This document shows, piece by piece, positions 1-5,943 of a DNA stretch of 6,022 nt; position 1 is the first letter of the stretch; each line of letters opens with the position of its first letter. The notes under the pieces were generated by a model that worked only from the letters and a program-made list of their open reading frames with translations, did no database searches and was not told the origin of the DNA. This DNA comes from JASFRI01 sp050115015 (GTDB lineage Bacteria > Acidobacteriota > Polarisedimenticolia > CBDVAL01), in NCBI GenBank assembly GCA_050115015.1, contig JASFRI010000272.1, positions 1 to 6,022 on the forward strand, written 5' to 3'. The translations under genes were made by a program, and so were the position numbers.

Positions 1-418
1 AGTCGGCGATCAGCTCCTCGCCGGGCCGTCCCGCCAGGAAATACTCCCCCTGGGCGGCGGCGCGGACGGCGTCCAGCACCTGCCGCAGGCTGCCGTCCTT
101 CAGCAGGTAGCCGCGCACCCCCGCCTCGAAGGCGCGGCGCTGCGGCTCCTCCCCCTGGAGGTCCGTGAGGACCACGATCTCGGTGTGCGGCCGGGCCTCC
201 CGCAGCTTCCGGATCGTCTCCAGGCCCGCTGCCAGCGGCAGATCCGGGTCCAGCAGCAGCACGTCGGGGTCCCCGCCGACCGCGAGCTGCACCGCGGCGG
301 GGCCGTCCTCCGCCTCCCCGATCACCCGGAAGCCGTCCTGGTCGGACAGCAGATGGGCCAGCGCCACGCGGAACAGCTCGTGGCGATCGGCGATTCCCAC
401 CCGGATCTCCCGCGCCAT
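1..418 (-). CDS. NarL/FixJ-family response regulator, receiver domain only (3' part beyond the window)
   Basis: Reading down from an ATG at 418-416, the frame stays open for 139 residues to the window edge. It gives a CheY-like receiver domain. The start reads MAREIRVGIADRHELFR, the phospho-acceptor Asp57 sits in VLLLDPDLP, the switch Thr85 in VVLTD and the conserved Lys107 in GYLLKD; residues 110-123 look like the last receiver helix. Family knowledge: such proteins are phosphorylated by a histidine kinase and usually carry a C-terminal LuxR-type helix-turn-helix that binds promoters. Here that half would lie to the left of base 1, so it is not seen. A GGGAGGA Shine-Dalgarno lies just before the ATG (spacing rather short). 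Oddity: the first acidic pair is Asp11-Arg12 instead of Asp-Asp, so one usual Mg2+ ligand is replaced. The gene is divergent from the four-cysteine gene at 664. Receiver assignment is firm; target and signal are unknown. Confidence 0.88.
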   Translation of the reverse strand, partial: MAREIRVGIADRHELFRVALAHLLSDQDGFRVIGEAEDGPAAVQLAVGGDPDVLLLDPDLPLAAGLETIRKLREARPHTEIVVLTDLQGEEPQRRAFEAGVRGYLLKDGSLRQVLDAVRAAAQGEYFLAGRPGEELIAD

Positions 419-491
419 GCTCCTCCCAAGGGGACGTTCACCCCAGTATGCGTGCCGGCCCGGCGATTTTCCAGCGTGGGCCAACCCGCCT

Positions 492-511
492 CCGGGTGGA
501 AGCGAACCCGG
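492..511. repeat. Short inverted repeat (6-bp arms, 8-nt loop) in the divergent intergenic region
   Basis: CCGGGT at 492-497 is matched by ACCCGG at 506-511. It sits immediately left of the AT-rich patch at 515-530, where an operator for either divergent promoter might lie. In DNA this GC-rich, 6-bp arms arise often by chance, so function is a guess. Confidence 0.25.
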
Positions 512-514
512 CCC

Positions 515-530
515 TTGTACATAATAATGT
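515..530. promoter_or_regulatory. AT-rich, near-palindromic patch; candidate divergent promoter/operator
   Basis: The sequence TTGTACATAATAATGT is the only clearly AT-rich stretch in the 245-bp gap between the divergent response-regulator and four-cysteine genes. Its core ACATAATAATGT (519-530) is a palindrome at 10 of 12 positions. On the plus strand it offers CATAAT or AATAAT as a -10 hexamer; on the minus strand it offers TATTAT. I see no convincing -35 hexamer at 16-18 bp on either strand. It could therefore be a -10 region serving one or both genes, or a binding site for a dimeric regulator. If it drives the gene at 664, the leader would be about 130 nt. Confidence 0.4.
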
Positions 531-545
531 GGAGGTGCGCACCGA

Positions 546-561
546 CCGGCCACCGGGCCGG
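546..561. other. Perfect 6-bp GC hairpin in the likely leader of the four-cysteine gene
   Basis: CCGGCC (546-551), a four-base loop and GGCCGG (556-561) can fold into a hairpin. It lies between the AT-rich candidate promoter and the gene start at 664. There is no T-run after it, so it does not look like an intrinsic terminator. It may be only a by-product of base composition. Confidence 0.25.
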
Positions 562-649
562 GTGCCGCCGTCCCCGGGCTCGCCCCGCCGTGCCCCGAGC
601 CCTCGAGGCCCGTTCCCGGATGCGACGGCAAACCGACAAGAACGACATG

Positions 650-655
650 AGGGAG
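650..655 (+). promoter_or_regulatory. Ribosome binding site that fixes the GTG start at 664
   Basis: AGGGAG is placed 8 bases before GTG 664. The frame is also open upstream to an ATG at 448, but that extension is Pro/Arg/Gly-rich, has no ribosome site of its own and would cross the AT-rich patch. ATG 688 has no Shine-Dalgarno. The site therefore decides for 664. Confidence 0.7.
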
Positions 656-663
656 ATCGATCC

Positions 664-1263
664 GTGACCGAGACCTTCATTGCGGACATGCGCCAGTTCA
701 CGGACCCCGAGCCCGGCGAGGAGCTCACCGGCCCCGCCCTGCGGATCCGCAAGTTTCTCGCCCAGATCATCGGGAATGCCACCACCGCGACGCCCGGCAG
801 GCTCATCTCCACGAAGACCCGCTGCCGGCGGCGCCCCGGGCACAAGGCCTGCTCCGGCCGCATCGACGTCATGCTCACGGAGGTTCCGGCGCAGATCCGC
901 TGGGTCTGCCCGGAGTGCGGCGACAACGGCATCGTCACCCACTGGAAGGGGACGCCCTGGGACCTCACCCCGCGCTCCCGGTCGGCGCCGGAGCCGCCGC
1001 GGGTCGAGATCCTCCTGACCGGCATGGAGCACCGCGCCATCCAGAAGATCGACATCCTCGACCAGCCGACGCGGGAGGTCGTTGACGCGGCGCGGGAGAC
1101 GCCGGACGGCATGGTGATGCGCTGCACCGACGAGCAGCTCGACGACCTGGTGGGGTTTCTCTCCGCCGAGGTCAACCACGAGAAGCGGACGTCCCGGCGC
1201 GAGATGCTCCGGGCGATCCTCCGCCGCGTGCAGCCCGACGACAAGCCCCTCGAGCTGCGCTAG
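664..1263 (+). CDS. Uncharacterised four-cysteine (zinc-ribbon-like) protein, 199 aa
   Basis: I do not recognise a named gene. The protein is soluble-looking, with no signal peptide or membrane segment. Residues 20-40 look helical. A cysteine module follows with Cys54, Cys63, Cys82 and Cys85 (spacing C-x8-C-x18-C-x2-C). The first pair lies in a basic context (CRRRPGHKAC) and the second in WVCPECGDNG, followed by W94 and DL at 100-101. This looks like a structural zinc site. After a Pro-rich linker (about 102-113), the C-terminal part has a region around 114-150 and a helical tail. The tail contains TDEQLDDLVGFLSAEVNH (155-172), then a basic helix to about 190. From memory, similar tails (LxDLxxxxAxEaNH) and similar cysteine modules occur in uncharacterised proteins, but I cannot name the family with certainty. 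It could bind nucleic acid or be a small adaptor; neither is shown. It stands alone between two gaps, divergent from the response regulator. Confidence 0.82.
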   Translation: MTETFIADMRQFTDPEPGEELTGPALRIRKFLAQIIGNATTATPGRLISTKTRCRRRPGHKACSGRIDVMLTEVPAQIRWVCPECGDNGIVTHWKGTPWDLTPRSRSAPEPPRVEILLTGMEHRAIQKIDILDQPTREVVDAARETPDGMVMRCTDEQLDDLVGFLSAEVNHEKRTSRREMLRAILRRVQPDDKPLELR

Positions 1264-1270
1264 TGGCAAA

Positions 1271-1306
1271 CCGGGGGCTCCCGGCCGGCTCCCGTGCCGC
1301 CGGCCG
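1271..1306 (+). terminator. GC-rich hairpins after the four-cysteine gene; weak terminator candidate
   Basis: Eight bases after the stop codon, CCGGG (1271-1275) can pair with CCCGG (1280-1284) around a 4-base loop. Alternatively, an 8-bp perfect stem forms from 1282-1289 and 1299-1306 around a 9-base loop. The two overlap and cannot both form fully. No T-tract follows, so factor-independent termination is doubtful. The position between a stop codon and the next promoter-like element is nevertheless suitable. Confidence 0.3.
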
Positions 1307-1309
1307 CTC

Positions 1310-1318
1310 TGGTAGACT
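1310..1318 (+). promoter_or_regulatory. Extended -10 element ahead of the amidase gene
   Basis: TGGTAGACT fits the extended -10 pattern TGn plus a hexamer (TAGACT, 4 of 6 matches to TATAAT). It stands out in a GC-rich gap of 115 bp. No clear -35 is present, which extended -10 promoters can tolerate. A transcript start near 1325 would leave a leader of about 54 nt before GTG 1379. It would make the in-frame ATG at 1334 nearly leaderless, which favours the later start. Confidence 0.45.
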
Positions 1319-1378
1319 GGCCCGCCCGGGGGGATGGACGGATGCCTCCCGGCCCGCCCGCGAGGTGCAGGACACCTG

Positions 1379-2929
1379 GTGAGAAACCGCACGCCCCGCC
1401 CGGCTTCAGCCATGCATCGCCGTCTCCCGGCCGCCGTCGCCGTCGTCCTCCTGGCGGCCGCCGCCGCCCTGGGCGCCGCGCGCTGGTCCATCGAGGAGGC
1501 CGGCAGCGTCCATCCCATCGACTCCCGGACCTGGGACGGTGTCGACTACCTCGCCGCCGACGACATCGCCGCCGCCCTCGGCGGCACGATCCGGGAGGAC
1601 CGGGGCAGCGGCAACTACGTCATGGAGGTCCGGAACCTCCGGATCGTCCTGTCCGGCCGGGAGTCCCTGGTCTCGGCGGAGGGGAAGATCTACGGCCTCG
1701 ATCACCCCAACCGCGTCGAGGAGGATCGCCCCTGGGTCGGACCCGACTTCCTGACCAAGGTCATCGCGCCGCTCTACCCCCGGGCCATCCGCCGGACGGG
1801 TCGCGCGTTCGTGGTCGGCGACATGCCCCCGGTGAACGTCGAGCTGCGCACCAGCCGGGACGCCCTCGGCACCCGCGCGGTGCTGGAGTTCACGCACGCC
1901 ATCCCCTTCGAGCACGAGGCCGGCCCCGACGGCGTCCGCATCCGGGTGCGCGACGTGCCGCTCAGCGTCACCGGCCTGCCGCGCCCGATCGACGGGGACG
2001 AGGTCCGCGCGGCCTGGTACGACGAGTCGTCCACCGCGCTGGGCGGCACGTTCTGGTTCGAGGCGGGGGACGGCTACACCGACGGCCGCGTGTCGCAGCT
2101 CTCCGACCCGTTCCGGATCGTGGTCGACTTCGACCGCGCCGGCGGCCCCCAGGTGGCCGACGAGCCCTGGACGGGGCGCCTGCCCGGCCCCGGCACCCGG
2201 GGCATCCGCACCATCGTGATCGACCCCGGCCACGGCGGCAGCGAGATGGGCGCCCGGGGCCCCACCGGCCTGGCGGAGAAGGAGGTGGTGCTGGACATCG
2301 CCCGGCGTGTGGCGCGGCTGCTGCGCCGCAGCCTCGGCGTCGCGGTGGTGCTCACCCGGGAGTCGGACCAGCTCATCGCCCTCGACGAGCGCGCCGGGAT
2401 CGCCAACAACCGCGGCGGCGACCTCTTCGTCAGCATCCACGCGAACGCCTCCCGGGGCCGCAGCGCCTCCGGCGCCGAGACCTACTACCTGGCCCGGGAG
2501 GCCAGCGACCCCGCGTCCGAGAGCGTCGCCATGGCCGAGAACCTCTCCCACGGCGGCGGCGACGGCGGGCCGGCGGGGGACGATCTCTCCGTCGTCCTCT
2601 GGGACATGGCCCAGTCCGAGTTCCGCATCGAATCAGCGCAGCTTGCCGAGACCGTGCAGCGCGAGCTCAACTCCCTGCTGGACACCCGGGACCGCGGCGT
2701 CAAGCAGGCTCCCTTTCGCGTGCTGATGGGGCTGCAGATGGCGGCGGTCCTCGTCGAGGTGGCGTTCATCTCAAACCCGAAGGAGGAGACGGAGCTGCGC
2801 ACCGACCCGTTCCGCGAGCGCATCGCCGAGGCCATCGCGCTGGGGGTGGAGGAGTACAAGCGCAGCTACGAGGCGCGCATCGGCCTGGCGGACCGTCCAG
2901 TCACCAGCGACGGACGGGGCGGGTCGTGA
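1379..2929 (+). CDS. Exported N-acetylmuramoyl-L-alanine amidase (Amidase_3) with N-terminal AMIN-like domains
   Basis: This is a zinc enzyme that cleaves the bond between N-acetylmuramic acid and L-alanine in peptidoglycan outside the cytoplasm. With the GTG start it has 516 residues. AGGA lies 6 bases upstream; ATG 1412 (505 residues) and ATG 1334 are alternatives with poorer ribosome sites. Arginines up to residue 15 and a hydrophobic run 16-31 form a signal peptide with a likely cut near 34. Residues about 45-150 resemble the copper-amine-oxidase-N-like fold seen in wall enzymes (GVDYLAADDIAAALGG). Residues about 154-255 resemble an AMIN-type domain (VLEFTHAIPF; FRIVVDFDR). The Amidase_3 catalytic domain runs from about 278 to 500, with zinc ligands His285 (DPGHGG), Glu300 (AEKEV) and His354 (SIHANA), and catalytic Glu461 (LVEVAFISNP). 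All are present, so it should be active. Its stop overlaps the start of the GerMN gene, indicating co-translation. Confidence 0.93.
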   Translation: MRNRTPRPASAMHRRLPAAVAVVLLAAAAALGAARWSIEEAGSVHPIDSRTWDGVDYLAADDIAAALGGTIREDRGSGNYVMEVRNLRIVLSGRESLVSAEGKIYGLDHPNRVEEDRPWVGPDFLTKVIAPLYPRAIRRTGRAFVVGDMPPVNVELRTSRDALGTRAVLEFTHAIPFEHEAGPDGVRIRVRDVPLSVTGLPRPIDGDEVRAAWYDESSTALGGTFWFEAGDGYTDGRVSQLSDPFRIVVDFDRAGGPQVADEPWTGRLPGPGTRGIRTIVIDPGHGGSEMGARGPTGLAEKEVVLDIARRVARLLRRSLGVAVVLTRESDQLIALDERAGIANNRGGDLFVSIHANASRGRSASGAETYYLAREASDPASESVAMAENLSHGGGDGGPAGDDLSVVLWDMAQSEFRIESAQLAETVQRELNSLLDTRDRGVKQAPFRVLMGLQMAAVLVEVAFISNPKEETELRTDPFRERIAEAIALGVEEYKRSYEARIGLADRPVTSDGRGGS

Positions 2930-3636
2930 CGCCACGCGGGGCGGCCGCACTGCTCGCCGTCCTGCTCGTGGTGGGCTGCGGCGGTGGCGAGTCCGAGCTC
3001 GGGCCGGATGCGGAGGCGTTGCCGGTCCCCGAGGAGAGCACCGAGGAAGAGGCCGAGGGGCTGCTCTCCCAGATCAACGAGCGGACCGTCCTGCTGTTCT
3101 TCCCCGCGGAGGAGGGGGACCTGCTGGTTCCCGAGGAGCGCGTGATCTTCCTGACCGCCACCGTCACTAGCCAGGTGAAGCAGGCGGTCTCGGAGGTCCT
3201 GCTGGGTCCCAACGAGGAGGACGCCGGCGCCGTGGCCGCCTTTCCGGCCCGCACGCGGCTGCTGGCGATCTTCATCCTCCCCGACGGCACCGCCGTGGTC
3301 GACCTCGGCAGCGAGGCCACCGCCATCCCCCACGGCAGCGCCGCGGAGCTCACGGCCGTCTACGCCATCGTGAACACCGTCGCCTACAACTTCCCCGGCC
3401 TGTCCCGGGTGCGCTTCCTGGTGGAGGGGGAGGAGGTGGAGACCCTGGCGGGGCACGTCGACCTCACCCGGCCCCTCGCCGCCGACCTGAAACGGGTAGA
3501 CTGGGGGTCGATGGGCGCGCCCACGCAGCCCCTGGGCGCGGCCCCGCCGTACGATCGCTGGGTGCAGGAGGAGCCGACGCCGCTTCCGGAAAAGGGCACC
3601 GAGGAGGACTCCGGCGACATGGTCGGACCCGTATGA
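2926..3636 (+). CDS. GerMN-domain lipoprotein
   Basis: This 236-residue protein probably sits on the outer face of the membrane. The GTG start overlaps the amidase stop (GTGA at 2926-2929). A short signal peptide (2-17, AALLAVLLVV) ends in the lipobox LVVGC, so Cys18 would be lipidated. An acidic linker follows (22-45, rich in Glu). The GerMN domain covers about 54-182, including TVLLFFP, the helix around VKQAVSEVLLGP, the core FILPDGTAVVDLG and the helix AELTAVYAIVNT. After it comes a tail of about 50 residues rich in Pro and Glu. GerM of Bacillus is linked to sporulation and germination, but the domain is widespread in non-spore formers, where its role is unknown. The pairing with an amidase suggests a wall-remodelling partner; that is inference. 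The frame is open far upstream (to about 1294), but that part is a shadow of the amidase gene, not a fusion. Confidence 0.88.
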   Translation: MTPRGAAALLAVLLVVGCGGGESELGPDAEALPVPEESTEEEAEGLLSQINERTVLLFFPAEEGDLLVPEERVIFLTATVTSQVKQAVSEVLLGPNEEDAGAVAAFPARTRLLAIFILPDGTAVVDLGSEATAIPHGSAAELTAVYAIVNTVAYNFPGLSRVRFLVEGEEVETLAGHVDLTRPLAADLKRVDWGSMGAPTQPLGAAPPYDRWVQEEPTPLPEKGTEEDSGDMVGPV

Positions 3637-4457
3637 GCGACACGCGCCCTCTGGCCGTCTTCGACTCCGGCGTCGGCGGGCTCACCGTCCTCGCCGCGCT
3701 GCGCCGCAAGCTGCCCGGCGAGCCGCTGCTCTACCTCGGCGACACCGCCCGCGTCCCCTACGGCACCCGCTCCGACGAGACCGTGCTGCGCTACGCCCGG
3801 GAGGCCACGGCGTTCCTGATGGAGAAGGACGTCAAGGCGATCGTCGTCGCCTGCAACACCGTCTCCACCATCGCCCTGGACGCCCTGGCCGACGCCCTGC
3901 CGCTGCCGGTGGTCGGCGTGCTCGAGCCCGGAGCCCGCGCCGCCGCCCGCCTCACCCGCAACGGCCGCATCGGCGTCATCGGCACCGCCGCCACGATCCG
4001 CTCCGGCGCCTACGCGCGCCGGCTGAAGGCGCTGCGCCTGGGCTGCACCGTCGTGCAGCAGGCCTGCCCGATGTTCGTGCCCCTCGCCGAGGAGGGCTGG
4101 ACCGACGGCGGCGTCCCGCAGATGGTCGCCGACGCCTACCTCTCCGAGGTGCGCCGCGCCAACGTCGACACGCTGGTGCTCGGCTGCACCCACTACCCGC
4201 TCCTGCGGGACGTGATCGCCGGCACCATGGGGCCGGGAGTCACGCTGGTGGACTCCGCCGAGGCCGCCGCGGAGGAGACCGTCGGCGTCCTCCAGGAACA
4301 GGATCTCCAGGCCATGGGCCGGGTGCGGCGCCCCGGGGAGCACTTCTTCGTCACCGACCCCGGCGAGCGCTTCCGGGAGGTGGGGGAGCGCTTCCTGACC
4401 GGCCCGATCGAGCGTCTCGAGCGCGTCGCGCTGCCGGTGTGGCCCGCGCGGACCTGA
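3633..4457 (+). CDS. murI: Glutamate racemase
   Basis: MurI interconverts L- and D-glutamate in the cytoplasm without a cofactor and supplies D-Glu for peptidoglycan stem peptides. The 274 residues match the family length and show its signatures. These are FDSGVGGLTVL (10-20) with the proton-shuttling Asp11, LGDTARVPYG (35-44) and the first catalytic cysteine Cys74 in VACNTVST. Further along are Glu153 in PLAEEGW and the second catalytic cysteine Cys185 with His187 in GCTHYPLL. The ATG overlaps the GerMN stop as ATGA, and no good Shine-Dalgarno precedes it (GAGGAG at 3601 is too far). Expression probably depends on translational coupling. The last residues (about 255-274) are a variable Arg/Pro-containing tail. 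I see no truncation or missing catalytic residue. Confidence 0.97.
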   Translation: MSDTRPLAVFDSGVGGLTVLAALRRKLPGEPLLYLGDTARVPYGTRSDETVLRYAREATAFLMEKDVKAIVVACNTVSTIALDALADALPLPVVGVLEPGARAAARLTRNGRIGVIGTAATIRSGAYARRLKALRLGCTVVQQACPMFVPLAEEGWTDGGVPQMVADAYLSEVRRANVDTLVLGCTHYPLLRDVIAGTMGPGVTLVDSAEAAAEETVGVLQEQDLQAMGRVRRPGEHFFVTDPGERFREVGERFLTGPIERLERVALPVWPART

Positions 4458-4462
4458 TGCGC

Positions 4463-4468
4463 TATAGT
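4463..4468 (+). promoter_or_regulatory. Candidate -10 box for rph-rdgB
   Basis: TATAGT (5 of 6 to TATAAT) lies 6 bases after the murI stop in GC-rich surroundings. It is followed by GTGCGGGGACATTTT, one of the few T-runs in the window. No recognisable -35 lies 16-18 bp upstream. A start near 4475 would give a leader of about 75 nt before rph. It suggests that rph and rdgB can be transcribed apart from the amidase-GerMN-murI group. Confidence 0.45.
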
Positions 4469-4538
4469 GCGGGGACATTTTCCTGCACGCAAACCCACGC
4501 CGGACGCCATGAACCATGCACCCTGGCATCCCGCGCGC

Positions 4539-4545
4539 GAGGAGA
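4539..4545 (+). promoter_or_regulatory. Ribosome binding site that fixes the rph start at GTG 4551
   Basis: GAGGAGA sits 5 bases before GTG 4551. The in-frame alternatives, GTG 4467 (inside the -10 box) and ATG 4509, have no comparable site. They would add an N-terminal extension absent from the family. Confidence 0.75.
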
Positions 4546-4550
4546 TCGAC

Positions 4551-5309
4551 GTGAGAAAGGATGGCCGCCAGGCGGACGATCTGCGCCCCGTCCGCATGAC
4601 CCCAGGCTTCAACAAGCACGCGGAGGGCTCCGTCCTCATCGAGGTGGGGGACACCCGCGTCATCTGCACTGCCAGCGTCGAGCACCGCGTGCCGCCGTGG
4701 CTGCGGGAGCAGAAGCGCGGCTGGGTCACCGCCGAGTACGGCATGCTCCCCCGCGCCACCACCGACCGGGTCATGCGCGAGTCCTCCCGGGGCAAGCCCT
4801 CGGGCCGCACTCAGGAGATCCAGCGCCTCATCGGACGCTCCCTGCGGGCGGTGGTCGACACCGTGCGGCTGGGGGAGCGCACCGTCTGGCTCGACTGCGA
4901 CGTCATCCAGGCGGACGGCGGCACCCGCACCGCGGCGATCACCGGCGCCTTCGTCGCCCTGGCGCTGTGCGGCCACAAGATGTACGAGAAGGGCTGGGTC
5001 AACGCCCCGTTCTTGACCGACCAGGTCGCCGCGACCTCCGTGGGGATCGTCGGCGGGAAGGCGCTGCTGGACCTGGCCTACGACGAGGACTCCGCCGCGG
5101 ACGTCGACATGAACGTCGTGCGCACCGGCGCCGGCGCGTACGTGGAGGTGCAGGGGACCGCCGAGGCGGACCCCTTCCCCCGCGCAACGCTGGACCAGCT
5201 CCTGGGTCTCGCCGACGCCGGCATCGACCGCCTGCTCGAGCTGCAGCGGGAGGTGCTGGGGGACGGGCTCGCGAAGCTCATGAAGCCGCGGACCGCCACC
5301 GTCCGCTGA
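4551..5309 (+). CDS. rph: Ribonuclease PH
   Basis: RNase PH is a phosphate-dependent 3'-to-5' exoribonuclease that trims tRNA 3' ends and forms a hexameric ring in the cytoplasm. The 252 residues start (as V/M)RKDGRQADDLRPV, aligning with the MRPxGR start of known enzymes, which supports GTG 4551. Family motifs in order are NKHAEGSVLIEVGDT (21-35), TAEYGMLPR (60-68), GRTQEIQRLIGRSLR (85-99) with phosphate-binding Arg86, and DCDVIQADGGTRTAAITGA (115-133) with Arg126. After these come YDEDSAADVDMNVV (177-190), whose Asp180 and Asp186 match the conserved metal-site aspartates, and VEVQGTAE. It appears complete and active. It is 93 bp downstream of murI with its own likely promoter, and 16 bp upstream of rdgB, a pairing common in bacteria. 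Confidence 0.97.
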   Translation: MRKDGRQADDLRPVRMTPGFNKHAEGSVLIEVGDTRVICTASVEHRVPPWLREQKRGWVTAEYGMLPRATTDRVMRESSRGKPSGRTQEIQRLIGRSLRAVVDTVRLGERTVWLDCDVIQADGGTRTAAITGAFVALALCGHKMYEKGWVNAPFLTDQVAATSVGIVGGKALLDLAYDEDSAADVDMNVVRTGAGAYVEVQGTAEADPFPRATLDQLLGLADAGIDRLLELQREVLGDGLAKLMKPRTATVR

Positions 5310-5325
5310 CCGCCCCGTCGCCGCG

Positions 5326-5943
5326 ATGATCGCGCTCCACCTCGCCACCCGGAACCCCGGCAAGATCCGCGAGGTGAACCGCGTCCTCGACGCCCTGCCC
5401 GGCGGACTCCACGCCGTGCTGCCGGCGGGCGGCATGCCGGACGTCGAGGAGACCGGCGCCACCTTCCAGGCCAACGCCCGCCTCAAGGCGGAGGCCCTCA
5501 GCCGGAAGCTGGACGGCTGGGTCCTGGCGGACGACTCCGGCCTCGCCGTGGACGCCCTCGACGGCGAGCCCGGCGTTCACTCCGCACGCTACGGGGAGTC
5601 CGAGCATCCCGATCTGGACGACGCCGGCCGCGCCCGGCTGCTGCTGGAGCGGCTGGCGGACGTGCCCGAGGCGCAGCGGACCGCCCGGTTCGTCTGCGTC
5701 CTCGCCCTGGCCCGGGACGGGAAGGTGGAGGCGATCCTCGATGGGATCTGCGAGGGGCAGATCTCCCGGACACCGCGGGGGGGCGGCGGCTTCGGCTACG
5801 ACCCCGTGTTCGTGCCGGCAGGCGAGGAGAGGACGTTCGGGGAACTGCCTCCGGAGGAGAAGGACCACCGCAGCCACCGGGCCCAGGCGCTGGCGAAGCT
5901 GGCGGAGTGGTTTCGGCGCCGGCACGAGGCGGGCGGCGGCTAG
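5326..5943 (+). CDS. rdgB: dITP/XTP pyrophosphatase (RdgB/HAM1 family)
   Basis: RdgB hydrolyses non-canonical purine triphosphates (dITP, ITP, XTP) to monophosphates, keeping them out of DNA and RNA. The 205 residues match the family. LATRNPGKIREV (6-17) is the nucleotide-binding start. ETGATFQANARLKA (42-55), VLADDSGLAVDAL (66-78) with catalytic Asp70, GVHSARY (83-89), GGGFGYDPVF and the terminal EEKDHRSHRAQAL follow in the usual order. The Lys and Ser-His-Arg of the last motif are kept. The ATG lies 16 bp after rph and has no visible Shine-Dalgarno, so translation is probably coupled to rph. No other in-frame start nearby is better. Confidence 0.95.
   Translation: MIALHLATRNPGKIREVNRVLDALPGGLHAVLPAGGMPDVEETGATFQANARLKAEALSRKLDGWVLADDSGLAVDALDGEPGVHSARYGESEHPDLDDAGRARLLLERLADVPEAQRTARFVCVLALARDGKVEAILDGICEGQISRTPRGGGGFGYDPVFVPAGEERTFGELPPEEKDHRSHRAQALAKLAEWFRRRHEAGGG

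Noticed and set aside
185..667. Plus-strand open frames across the response-regulator region
   Set aside because: They are antisense to a clear receiver domain with its conserved Asp, Thr and Lys, and their composition is shadow-like.
322..1518. Long minus-strand open frames opposite the four-cysteine gene and the divergent gap
   Set aside because: Their translations are Arg/Gly/Ala-rich without recognisable domains, and they run through the AT-rich promoter patch. The plus-strand gene at 664 has a good ribosome site and a cysteine motif.
1294..2925. A continuous plus-strand frame running into the GerMN gene, suggesting a 780-residue fusion
   Set aside because: The first 544 residues are an Arg/Pro/Gly-rich shadow of the amidase gene in another frame. 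Only the part from GTG 2926 has a lipobox and domain features.
3384..5486. A 700-codon minus-strand open frame opposite murI and rph
   Set aside because: It is antisense to three well-identified genes and has a low-complexity Gly/Ala/Val/His-rich composition. Long antisense frames are usual in DNA with strong G/C third positions.
5845..5900. Altered last motif in RdgB (EEKDHRSHR instead of a more usual EEKNxISHR)
   Set aside because: The positions between Lys and SHR vary among true family members, and the conserved Lys, Ser, His and Arg are present. This is normal variation.
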